Positions 54,856-64,000 of a stretch of 64,000 bases of DNA are shown piece by piece (position 1 is the first letter of the stretch; each line of letters begins with the position of its first letter). The notes beneath the pieces are model-generated. The model did not search any database and was not told the origin of the DNA. It saw only the letters and a program-made list of their open reading frames with translations. The stretch is from Whitmania pigra (taxonomy: Eukaryota; Annelida; Clitellata; Hirudinida; Haemopidae): positions 256,064 to 320,063 of the forward strand of contig JAJTWR010000463.1 of the NCBI GenBank assembly GCA_021613335.1. The letters are read 5' to 3'. The position numbers and the translations under genes are program-made.

Positions 54856-55377
54856 TCAATATTCTTCTTTCATGCTATTTGTTTGGAAGAAGAAAGAATA
54901 TTTTCCTAAATCTTTGACGCTTTCCAGAGCCGATTCATACAGAAAATGGTATTGCTCCTAAAAAATCAAAAACTTCTCATTTATTATTTTCGGATTGTAC
55001 TTTGATATTTAAGAGCAATAATTAACAAAACCACTAATGGTTTTAATAATATGAACAACAAATTCCTTTGCTAGATCGACTGGACATTATGTTCAAGAGA
55101 ACCATTACGAACCATTACAAACTAAGCAAACAATTGAATAATTGATTAAAATATTAACCTGGTTGGAAAAGGCTTCAGGTCTGCTAGCAAGTACATATCG
55201 ACAGGCCAGAAATGGATCAACCACTTCATCCAACAGTATCATATGGATCATGAGCATAGCAGCTGCTGTCAGACCACATCGTCCAATACCGCTTCTTTAC
55301 ACGTTCAGTATACGTAATGAAATGGTTATTTATTATGACAAATTGTACTAAGAACTACAATTTCAGAGTTAACTGGC

Positions 55378-55560
55378 ATGCAGGTTGGCCGAATTGGCAG
55401 CCTAGTAACGTATCGCTCGCGGCGGTAATGACTTCAGCCGTTAGCCGTGTTCGCAACCCAGCCTGCATCACCAAGGAGAGCTCGCAGGAAGGGGCGCTAT
55501 ATAAATTGTGGATCGATTATGAAGAGCCTTCACATCCCACCTGGATATATAAGGCACTCA
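55378..55560 (+). repeat. SINE, diverged
   Basis: GCAGGTTGGCCGAATTGG head, a degenerate B box (TGTTCGCAACCC) and GGCGCTATATAAATTG body. It is in phosphatase C, in the intron equivalent to the one holding the SINE in phosphatase A, in the same orientation. Confidence 0.75.
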
Positions 55561-57539
55561 AAAAAATCGGATAAACACAAAAATTGCTTCAATAATTCTA
55601 CTCAGTGTAATAATGCATTAACAATTTGTAAAGTGGTAAACTCACAAACATTGCAGTATGATTCCCTTACTGGTATTTAGTAATTGTTTTAAAATCTTTT
55701 GAAATTCATGTTTGCTTGCGGGCACATGAGAAAATTCATGCCATAAATCTTTGGTAACTTGATACTGAGTAACTTGTTTGAAGCTCACTTTTATCTGATT
55801 GAATAATTTGCACTTATTTTCTTAATAAAATGTCTTACATCCGATCAACAAATATTGTGTGATCAAGAACGCATATATGAAGAATGGTCATCTGGTTTAC
55901 AGTTTTTCGCTCAAAATTTGAATTTTTAAATAATTTGCTAAGCCAACACCGTTAATTCAACCTACGCTATCCCCTTCATCTTCTTTCGTTAGTACAAATT
56001 TACGAATCGTGCAGTAAGCGCTTGCTTTATCTTCCATTTTCAAACGAATACACAATCCATCAAATGTAAGAGGATTAATTTTAGGCCAATAGTAACATCT
56101 CTGAAATTGTATTTGTATATAAAAAAACAAAATATAAAACATTTAAAAGTTAATTAAAAGATTTACCTCGTCGTCCTCTAAGAGAAGAATTTGGTCGATA
56201 TTATATTCCCAGAGCATCCGCCAAAAATCTAACCACTTTTCACGGATGGGTACTTGAGCAAGAATTAGAGCGTTATTCATCCTGTGAAACTTTGAAAATA
56301 TAAAGCATAGCTTTTTACATTATTTCTGATGGAAAACCACATTTATTACTTTAATTGAAACAGCTGTGACATGCTCAGATCTGGAACCATCTTTAATGTT
56401 TGGTCTTTGATCGCATTCTAGGCAAATGAAGAATTTTTTGCTTTACAGATAATAAGCAAGATGAGCGAAATTCATGAAATGGATGATAATGTCAATGTAA
56501 CAATCGAAATGAAAGTATTTTAAAATATTCTAAAATGGAAGCCAAAGTGATATGATATTTTTTTCTTGGGGCAAGCAACAAATAGAAGAACGATAAACTT
56601 ACTAGAAGTGTTTCCGGATGACTTCTCACTATTATTCGATAATTTTGTTGCTTTTTTTATATCCTTCGAGTATTTTGAAGTTTTTTGGGGGTTTATGTGT
56701 GACAATTTCTTTAAAACCTGGAATGACGAGTTATTAAAATAATAATACACAACAATAATAAATATTTATTGTTATGTCATCTATTATATTATATTATTAT
56801 AAAAACATTTATTTATTATTATCAATATTATGTAATACATTGTTAGAATAGTTGAATAATAAATAGTATTTCTGGACGACCGATTGTAGAAGAACTGTGT
56901 AGAAAATCTTCGAAATGAGGATAAAAGATAATAATTTGGTTCGTTCCTCCTCCGCTATTCGGCTTATACTTGATGGTTTTTGAGCAGACGACATTCTCAT
57001 GATTCCGTGGAACTTCTCCAGGAAGTCAATGCTATGCATTCCTGTTTTCGATATCATGCTCGCTTCATTGACGGCATTATATATGAACACGTATTGCTTC
57101 TGAATGTGAAGTTGTGTTACATTAAATAAAATATATTGCATGAAACAATTTTATCAAATTATATTAATTTGAAGAACCAGCCTTATTCTGAACCATGTTC
57201 ATCCTTTGAAGTCTCAAATCTTTGACGCATTTATAAACTGATACTTTACCTTCTTGTTCTGCTTGTTTGATCAGGTAATCAATGGCTATGTATGTGCATG
57301 CTCTACCTACTCCTGCACTATAATTTAAATTTTAGGAACTCCTATATCTACACATGATAATAAATTATTTGAATGACCTAGGTCTAAACATATTTAAATA
57401 TTTGGAATATGTATCAAGAGCATCAGAGTCCATACATCGTAATAAATCAATGAACTCATTCCAATGCAAGTCTCTACATTACAGAGTCTACTAAATGTTG
57501 TTAGTTCAAAATATTATTTCACGAAACGCAATGGGCGCT

Positions 57540-58124
57540 TTTTCACTCATTGATACACGATTACTTCTCTTAAAACCCACTTCTCTCGACCTCGTTTAAG
57601 TGGCCAACCATATTAAGTCGACGCTTTTGAAATGGAACCGCCAAATTTCCTCTTTGCCTTATCATTTTTTCATCGGTTATGTCGATGCTTTTATGTCGCC
57701 GAAACCTAACATCTCGAGCACAAGAGTGGCGAATTTGACACTTTACTAATCGCCGATTTTGAAGTGGAACCTCCAAATTCTTACTTTAATCGTAGCATTT
57801 TTTCATCGGTTAGGTTGATTCTTTTGTTTCGCCGAACCGAATTCACTCTTGTTGAATTTGTCTGAGGGGTAACATGATATTCTATCTATTCTGTTTATTT
57901 TTTTTCTTTCTAAAAATGTCTGGAAGGGTTAAGAGAAAACTGGATAATCAGTCAATACAGAGAAAGTATGAAATCATACGGCAGCTAGAAAAAGGAACAA
58001 AACCAGTAGACCTTAGTCGTCAGCATGGCATTCCAGCAAACACCATTTCAGGATGGAAAAAGAAGGCCGACGAGATAAAGCAAATATACGAGAAGTCTGT
58101 CTGTTTGATCCAGTAAGAAAAAAC
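57540..58124 (+). mobile_element. Pogo/Tigger-like DNA transposon fragment
   Basis: A fragment inside the phosphatase C catalytic exon region. Its left half holds two imperfect copies of a roughly 115-bp unit (about 57600-57710 and 57728-57845; shared words include ATTTTTTCATCGGTTA and GTGGAACC). The right half is the N-terminal coding region of a pogo-type transposase. Ends are approximate and no clean terminal repeats or TA duplication were found, so it may be truncated. Confidence 0.65.
57916..58116 (+). CDS. Transposase N-terminal helix-turn-helix (CENP-B/pipsqueak type), truncated
   Basis: From ATG 57916 the frame encodes MSGRVKRKLDNQSIQRKYEI, then RQLEKGTKPVDLSRQHGIPA and NTISGWKKKADEI. 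The Q/L-E-G-x-K-x-x-D-L-S-R-x-x-G-I-P-x-x-T-I-S-x-W pattern is the DNA-binding helix-turn-helix of pogo/Tigger transposases and CENP-B. The frame stops after 66 codons. The DDE catalytic region is absent, so this is a fragment. Confidence 0.8.
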   Translation: MSGRVKRKLDNQSIQRKYEIIRQLEKGTKPVDLSRQHGIPANTISGWKKKADEIKQIYEKSVCLIQ

Positions 58125-60376
58125 TTATGAATGCTTTTGGAGAGAATTCACCTGTTCTCTGAAGTTCAAAAGTGTAAAGCATTGAACGGGTACTTGGTAA
58201 TCATTCCATGACAGGAACTGCATGTGCACAACTGCCCTTGCTGCTTCCTCTGACTAAAACATTTTCACAGAAAATTATAATAATCATTGAATAATTTAAG
58301 TTAACTGGAACGTATAACCTCTTGAGCTATTTCGCTTAAATTAGATTCAAATAGAGTAAATTAACCAAAATACTAACGCAATCTGCTACAAAAAAAGATA
58401 TTGTATCTTCAACTCACATCGATCAATCTGATAATGAAGTGCCTGCGAACACATTCATCAAATTGGCACTCCTTCACAATAGTTACTAATATTTTGCCGA
58501 AGATGGCTTCATGCTGATCACAATTCGGCCAATATTGCTCGCATTTTTTCTAGCATGAATTAATTTACTGTTAAATCAAAATTGTTAATACTTACATTAT
58601 TATTTGGCACATTTAAATCACACGCCGATGTAAAGCTAAGGTTGTTATATTGACTTTGTATAAAAATTCTATTTAAAGTCTATTTAAATCTTTCTTTTTA
58701 TTTCGTGATGCTGGACTTTAAATATATTGTTAAACCTTAGGCGCATTTTATCAATCTTATAATATTCTTACCGAGTTGCTTTCAACAATCTCCATGAGCA
58801 TAACAATAACATCTACTTTGTACTGCCAAACGAGATTCCAAAAATCGTACAAGGTATTTGTTTTTGGACCTAGTGGTAGATGTATATAAAGGATTTAATT
58901 TAAGTGGAACTATATTATAATCTTAAGGTGGATATATATATATAAGCAAATTATACATTGCGTGGCATTACCTTGAGTGGCTATGTAAGCCCTCGGGTTC
59001 CCTCCGAAACCCTACAAAAACACATGAAACTCTTCAGACATAAACAAAGCATCACAGAATTTAAAAAAAAAATTACTGACTCTGATGAAACTAGCATTAA
59101 TGTAATTTTTTTTGTCATCTTCTAAGGTGACCAAATTGTAATCAACTGCCAATTATTGTAATGTTTACGTGGTTATAGTAACTGTTCACAGCACCATAAG
59201 TTATCTTACAAGGTATTATATTTCGAAAACGATTTTTGGAAAGATTGGGTGGAGTGAGTCCAATAGTATATGGTTTTGAATATTCCTTGGGCAACTTCTG
59301 AAAAAAAAACTGCAATAATAATCTCTATTCATAAATTGATTTTTTAAACTTTATGATAGCTCAGTTGCAAATATTTTGAAATAATTTATAACACTGAAAC
59401 GTGTTTTTTGAAAATCACTAACAAGAAATTCATTATCCAATTTTCCATTCATTAATTTTCTGTTTATGTGATGCTGCAATCTGTTTGTTTGCAAATCCTT
59501 CTTTAAGAATGAATGATCTTTGAGCAAAATAAATTCTATTTTACAAATAATGTGCAAAATATTCAAAATAAAAAAACACGAACTTAAGTGGAATTTCCTT
59601 TAAAAGTATTTAATTGCTTTGAGCTCATGTGTAAAAACAAATCATTTAAATGAGAGTTATTATTAAATATTTAATTAAAATAGTGATCTGAATGGTTCGA
59701 AAACTTACCATTTATATATCACCCATGCAAAACACGCAATGAATATTATGGATCCTTTGAAAATGTAAATTTAAATAATATAATTATTACTTAATCATGT
59801 AAATATATTATGTATAATATATTATAAATTATTTTTATTATATAATATATTATTATTATGTAGTATGTCATCATGCATGCTTTCAATCAATTTAATATAG
59901 CCGCACATGTGCAGACAGTGACTTATTGGACAGTTTAAAATAATGTTTACACTATTTCCACCAAACATTTGGAAAAAAAACAAAACTTCCCCTGAACTTT
60001 TTCCAAAATTTTAAACTTGCACTTTTCAATTCTATTATTACTTTGAAACTCTGATGAATGTACAAATGAAAAAAAATGTTAATTGCATCATTTGATTTTT
60101 AAATCAAGTTTTATGAGGGTTAATCAACAAGCAATACCGTTTTCAATGTATCCAAAAATGAGAAATTCACAAATTGAAAATTCTTTGACGGAATGTTGGA
60201 GTTTATAAGTTATAAACAAATTGCTTCCCACTTTATCGCATTTCCAATGTATAGAATTATCGATTGTTGTTAAATTAAGTACAACACATGAAGATGGCTC
60301 GTGAATATCAAACAATCCTGGAATATTATTACCACTGACTTGAACGTTGACCTCATTGAAAAGTTCAAAGCTGATT

Positions 60377-61201
60377 CTTTAAAACGTTGGTTGTTTCGAC
60401 CGTCAGCATGTTGGTGTAAATAAGCAAATGTGACGGAACACAAACCTTCACTCATGACTGAAAACTTTTCGAAAAACAACTTTGTTTCGAAGTCAATTGT
60501 TATGTTACGGGCCGTCAAAGCCACACTCTTTGTTTGTAATCTTCACTTTTCGCATATCGTCGAGCTCCACTCTATTAGTCTGTTTTGTGTAGCATGTTCG
60601 TATATATAATAGAAAACTACTTTAATAGACCTTTCAGAAAATGTATAACAAACTTATATCACATCGGTAACAAGTCCTGTTTGGAGCCGTCAAAACCACA
60701 CCTTTTGTTTGTAATCTTCACTTTTCGCAAAAATAATTTGAATAATACCACCATGGAATTTCTACAATTTTTACGTAGACAGGTCCGGACATTAATTTAT
60801 ACATATTAGGATATTGAAATATTGTATCTATTTATATATCTATGCTATCTTTGGTCGTGAACATAAACAGGAAGTAGTTATTTTTCGGGTCAATTTTTGA
60901 GGCAGAATATTGAAATGGTATATTTTTGAAAAGGTATTTCAATGTAGTTTACTAATTTGATTTCAGATTTTAGACACAACTTATTATTCTGGCAGAAAAA
61001 AAAGGATTGAACTTGTTATATTAATAACAAATTATTTTTTAAATTTACAAAAGAAATGTTTACATATATTTTTTTTTTTGATTGTTATCTTTAAGATAAA
61101 AAAAAATTTCGTCTCTATCTTAATCCGTTAAAAAGTTATTAACGTTCAAAGTTTTTGCCAGAGTTTTGCCAACTTCACCTGGCTATTTCCTCACTTTACA
61201 T
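60377..61201. other. Region upstream of phosphatase C
   Basis: No exon assigned. A segment of about 47 bp is repeated directly at 60506-60552 and 60684-60732 (GCCGTCAAA, then TTTGTTTGTAATCTTCACTT). The first halves of a lectin-like domain and a signal peptide are missing here, which suggests loss of the 5' end of gene C. Confidence 0.45.
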
Positions 61202-62313
61202 CAGGGGTTCCCAACCTGGGAGCCAGGTCTCCCTAAGGGAGCCGTGGAGTACTTTTCAAAAATCAGCATAAAAAATTTTCAAAACTATTTTTAAACTAAC
61301 TTTTTAAAAAATCCGAGAATAATATTTATGCACAAGTAACGAGTATGGAGCAGAGTTTATGATAAAGTACAGGAAAGTGTCTACATTAGCAAAACAAATT
61401 TAAAAAAATTTAATATTGAGGAGTCCATGTTCTCACAAGAGAAGCAGAGTGACCTTGAAAGTATATTTTGTCTGCCAGAATTCAGCCTATCACAGGCATA
61501 TTTGGCTAACATTTTCACCAATTTAAATGAGCTTAACACTAAGATTCAGGGTCCTAACATGACTGTTTTGATGCTGGTGAGAAACTAGGCTCATTTTTGG
61601 AGAAGCTGCCCCTGTAGATCAGAAGAGTGGAAAATAACAACTTTGCCAATTTTGCAATATTAGAAGAGTCTCTACAACCCAGTCTGGATGCAGCTGGCAC
61701 TATACCAGCTTCTCTTAAAGGCGACATTTTGGCTCATCTAGGAACTCTTATGGCATCATTTCATGACTACTTTATTACGAAAGAGTTGCAGCCCTATGAT
61801 GCCTGGGTCAGGAATCCATTTTTTATCAATTTGGAAAGTATGAATGATCAGGACTTGGCCGAAGATGATCTCATTGATTTGAGGCACAAAGGTTGCTAAA
61901 GAGGGAGTTTCAGGTCAAGAGTTTGGCTGACTTTTGAAGCTCCATGATGATACCATACCCAGTTCTAGCCAAAAGAGCCATGACATCCATCATTCCTTGT
62001 GTGACAACCTACCTCTGTAAAACTGGATTTTCAACCCTGCTGACAATCAAAACAAAATCGCAAACAAATTTGATGCAAAAGATGACATGAGAGTGGCTCT
62101 ATCAAAATTAAAGCCCAGATTCCATCTACCTGTGAACAAGAAGCTGGAGCAATCTTCACATTAAAAATTTGCTTTCAAAAAACATTGCATGGTTCTTTTT
62201 TAACATTAAATTATTGTTCATTACTTTTTTTTTGAAAAATTTTGATAGGGGGGCCGTGGACCACATTTTGTCCTCTAAGGGAGCCGTGGGCACAAAAAGG
62301 TTGGGAACCCCTG
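61202..62313 (+). mobile_element. hAT transposon, ZBED-like, non-autonomous
   Basis: 1112 bp bounded by CAGGGGTTCCCAACC and GGTTGGGAACCCCTG inverted repeats, flanked by perfect 8-bp target duplications CTTTACAT (61194-61201 and 62314-62321). Subterminal GGGAGCCGTGG words occur at both ends. Confidence 0.96.
61427..62165 (+). pseudogene. hAT transposase C-terminal remnant
   Basis: Frame segments resemble ZBED5/FAM200-type hAT transposases: LANIFTNLNELNTKIQG at the left, an open frame at 61627-61899, and PCVTTYLCKTGFSTLLTIKT near 61997-62060, the hAT C-terminal hallmark. Stops and frameshifts separate them, and the N-terminal half is gone. Confidence 0.8.
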
Positions 62314-63335
62314 CTTTACATGGACTTTTCAAGTTGGTATTTAATATAAATTATCAATTGACAAGCAATATGTGAATCTGCACAAAGAATTTACCAGACA
62401 CTAACTAAGGTTTCTTTGATCGTTTAATTTCTTTTGAAACTTCCCCGAGTTCCCCTGCAATGTGTACAATGAAGGGTTTGAATTGGAATTTAATCTATGT
62501 TATCGATTGACGTACAACATATTCGAGCCACACAAAGTGAATCACCTCATCGGACTCACCTTACCATCACCTCATGTGAACATGTAACAAATCCATAATG
62601 AACCAATTTTATCGCTATTTTGACGGGGCTATTTTGTCCTGGGCTATTTTGACGGGGCTGTTTTGTCGGGGCTATTTTGTCGCCGGGCTGTTATGACCGG
62701 GTGCCGTTAGGCCCGATATTAGATAGATGAATATCAGTTCCTACGAGGGATAATGGCTGAACAAAGAGTTTTTTAATAGACGCCATCACATTAACAGAAT
62801 TTAATTGAAAAATTTTAGTTTTGGTACTTTCAAAGTTATAAATTAAAAAAAAACGAATTAATTACATTATGCATTTAGTTAATGAAAATTAATAATTTTA
62901 ATAAAATTGTAGAATTAATTTTCAAATTATTACATTAATTTAATTAATAATATCTTATTAAATTCACTCTCTTTTATTGTCTTTAACGCACAAGAGGACA
63001 ACACATATAAGTTCATTATCTAAGACTAGCAAAGAGAAGTTGCCTCAGTTAGCTCTTATAGTTGCATACATTGGGCACCCACAACTGGAATTAGCATCAA
63101 GGTGCAGGTGAGTCGACCAAATATTACCTTAGTCGGGGAGATTTGCATGGCTTCTGGGTTCCTCCAATGCAGTAGTTCAATGGTCTTGCTCAACAGATTC
63201 TAAACCTTCACGGAGTTTTCCGCTCTTGGATTTTAAACGTCTTTAAACATTTCCTGTCCATACTACTCATGCATTTTGCAAGAATTACTTTATTTCATTT
63301 GCTATGACTGACTGCTTTCTTTAATGAATCAGAAG
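62314..63335. other. Intergenic sequence with a short tandem array
   Basis: Apart from the array at 62612-62715, no feature is recognised in this AT-rich stretch. Confidence 0.4.
62612..62715. repeat. Degenerate tandem array of (G)GGGCTATTTTGTC/GACG
   Basis: Five to six imperfect units of about 17-21 bp (GCTATTTTGACGGGGCTATT, GGGCTGTTTTGTCGGGGCTA and variants). It is GC-richer than its surroundings and may be the terminal region of a DNA transposon. Confidence 0.7.
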
Positions 63336-63590
63336 TCAGCATAGATTCTCTTTCAACTGGCAATAATAATTAATTGAAGACAATTCAACAAGCAATTGTT
63401 TGGCAGTTATGTCTCCGTCTTTGTATTTGATCCACGCCTTAGAAACGGCTACATTTCTTGCAGTGACTTTCTTGTCTCGAAGGCACAGCCCTTCGTTCAA
63501 TAAGCAATCAATGGTGGTAATGTTTTGCGCTTCTTTTAGCAAAACTTGAACCAAGTCACTGATATTTCTGATGGCTTTTGCGTCGGCAGT
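63336..63590 (-). CDS. Unassigned reading frame, possible terminal exon
   Basis: Open from the stop at 63591-63593 to a stop at 63336-63338, reading NISDLVQVLLKEAQNI, then LLNEGLCLRDKKVTARNVAV and KAWIKYKDGDITAKQLLVEL. Composition is protein-like (no low complexity, balanced charge) and GC is higher than in flanking DNA. I recognise no domain. It could be the last exon of a gene starting outside the window, or part of a mobile element such as the adjacent hAT. Confidence 0.35.
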   Translation of the reverse strand, partial: TADAKAIRNISDLVQVLLKEAQNITTIDCLLNEGLCLRDKKVTARNVAVSKAWIKYKDGDITAKQLLVELSSINYYCQLKENLC

Positions 63591-63615
63591 TTAGTATGCC
63601 ACCCTTAATCTAGAA

Positions 63616-64000
63616 CAGGAGTCTCAAACTCAAATTGCTCCGCGGGTCAAGTGATGACTTCTAAAGTTCCTCGAGGGCCGCATAGCCAGAACTTGTTTAA
63701 AATGATATAAAGTCAATAAACAAGACAACGCAATAAGAACGTAGTGCTTTACAAACTTTCTAAAATCCATTTATTACAAATGTAATGTAGTCAATTTATG
63801 TATCGTTTTTGGCGTATCTGTATTTGGTTAACTTAGGTTTCAGTCACTTTTTGTACTGACTGCTGACCTGGCAGCGTTTTGCGTCAACAAGGGCATCAAT
63901 TTTAGGCTTGATTTTGTGAGAAGAAACCAATCTCAGTGTTGCTTGCAAATGTTCATTAGTGAGCTGTGACCTCAGTACAGACTTGTTAACTTTCATGGAT
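63616..64000 (-). mobile_element. Third hAT element, cut by the window edge
   Basis: Begins CAGGAGTCTCAAACTC, a typical hAT end, with subterminal CTCGAGGGCCGCA. From 64000 to a stop at 63844-63846 (minus strand) it encodes LTNEHLQATLRLVSS and DALVDAKRCQVS, the C-terminus of a GTF2IRD2-like hAT transposase. The other end is outside the window. Confidence 0.8.

Larger units (their letters stand above)
54856..60376 (-). pseudogene. Receptor tyrosine phosphatase C, catalytic exon disrupted
   Basis: Exons 5' to 3': 60138-60376, 59709-59754, 59584-59597, 59423-59517, 59210-59297, 59081-59145, 58972-59011, 58772-58869, 58418-58549, about 58125-58253 (broken), 57182-57317, about 56926-57099, 56603-56717, 56350-56417, 56167-56289, 55966-56100, 55646-55794, 55159-55294, 54856-54957. 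The ectodomain keeps only the end of one lectin-like domain (SICEFLIFGY) and a short membrane segment (SIIFIACFAWVIY). No signal peptide exon was found. D1 keeps NRFRNIIP, YINASFIR and SWND, but the exon that should end in VHC meets a TAA at 58125-58127 beside a pogo-like insertion. The next exon gives SAGVGRAC in place of SAGVGRTG. D2 is open (FWRMLW, QCLSGIGRCG, EQYHFLYE). Exon 57182-57317 needs a GC donor, and the donor of the following exon is not evident. Confidence 0.78.

Overview
This is a eukaryotic, AT-rich invertebrate genomic window. Genes are split by many short GT-AG introns, with abundant trinucleotide microsatellites, tRNA-derived SINEs, a non-LTR retrotransposon fragment and several hAT elements. 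Receptor tyrosine phosphatases with small lectin-like ectodomains, together with the intron structure, make a lophotrochozoan (possibly annelid/leech-like) source my best guess. Nothing in the window proves the taxon.

Layout. (1) 1-1588: a SINE split by a 3' fragment of a jockey/I-type retrotransposon. (2) 3000-18440, minus strand: a 25-exon FHOD-type formin (serine-rich N-terminus, GBD/FH3, FH1, FH2, DAD-like tail), about 1930 aa. (3) 19679-37099, plus strand: a 34-exon Scribble orthologue (LRR + 4 PDZ), about 1441 aa, head-to-head with the formin and 1.24 kb away. (4) 38455-60376, minus strand: a tandem array of three paralogous receptor tyrosine phosphatases (called A, B and C here), each with ectodomain, one membrane helix and two PTP domains. 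(5) 60377-64000: two more hAT elements and an unassigned reading frame.

I built exon models by hand from splice sites, reading phase and remembered family motifs. For the formin, Scribble and phosphatase A (transposon removed) every junction keeps phase and the totals divide by three (5793, 4326 and 2793 nt). Exact ends of small exons still need transcript data.

The phosphatase array is the most interesting part. All three copies share a 14-bp microexon after the membrane helix, a WPD loop without its proline, and a D2 signature loop where the canonical His before Cys is Gln. Copy A has a hAT transposon in a coding exon with a perfect 8-bp target duplication, and copy B holds the empty site. 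Copy B has a stop codon in the same exon and a +1 frameshift just after its D1 catalytic loop. Copy C has lost its D1 catalytic-cysteine exon end next to a pogo-like insertion. The ectodomain exons of A and B are nearly identical while their cytoplasmic exons are much more diverged, which suggests gene conversion. The formin and Scribble are both cortical actin/polarity genes, but beyond their divergent arrangement nothing in the sequence shows shared function.
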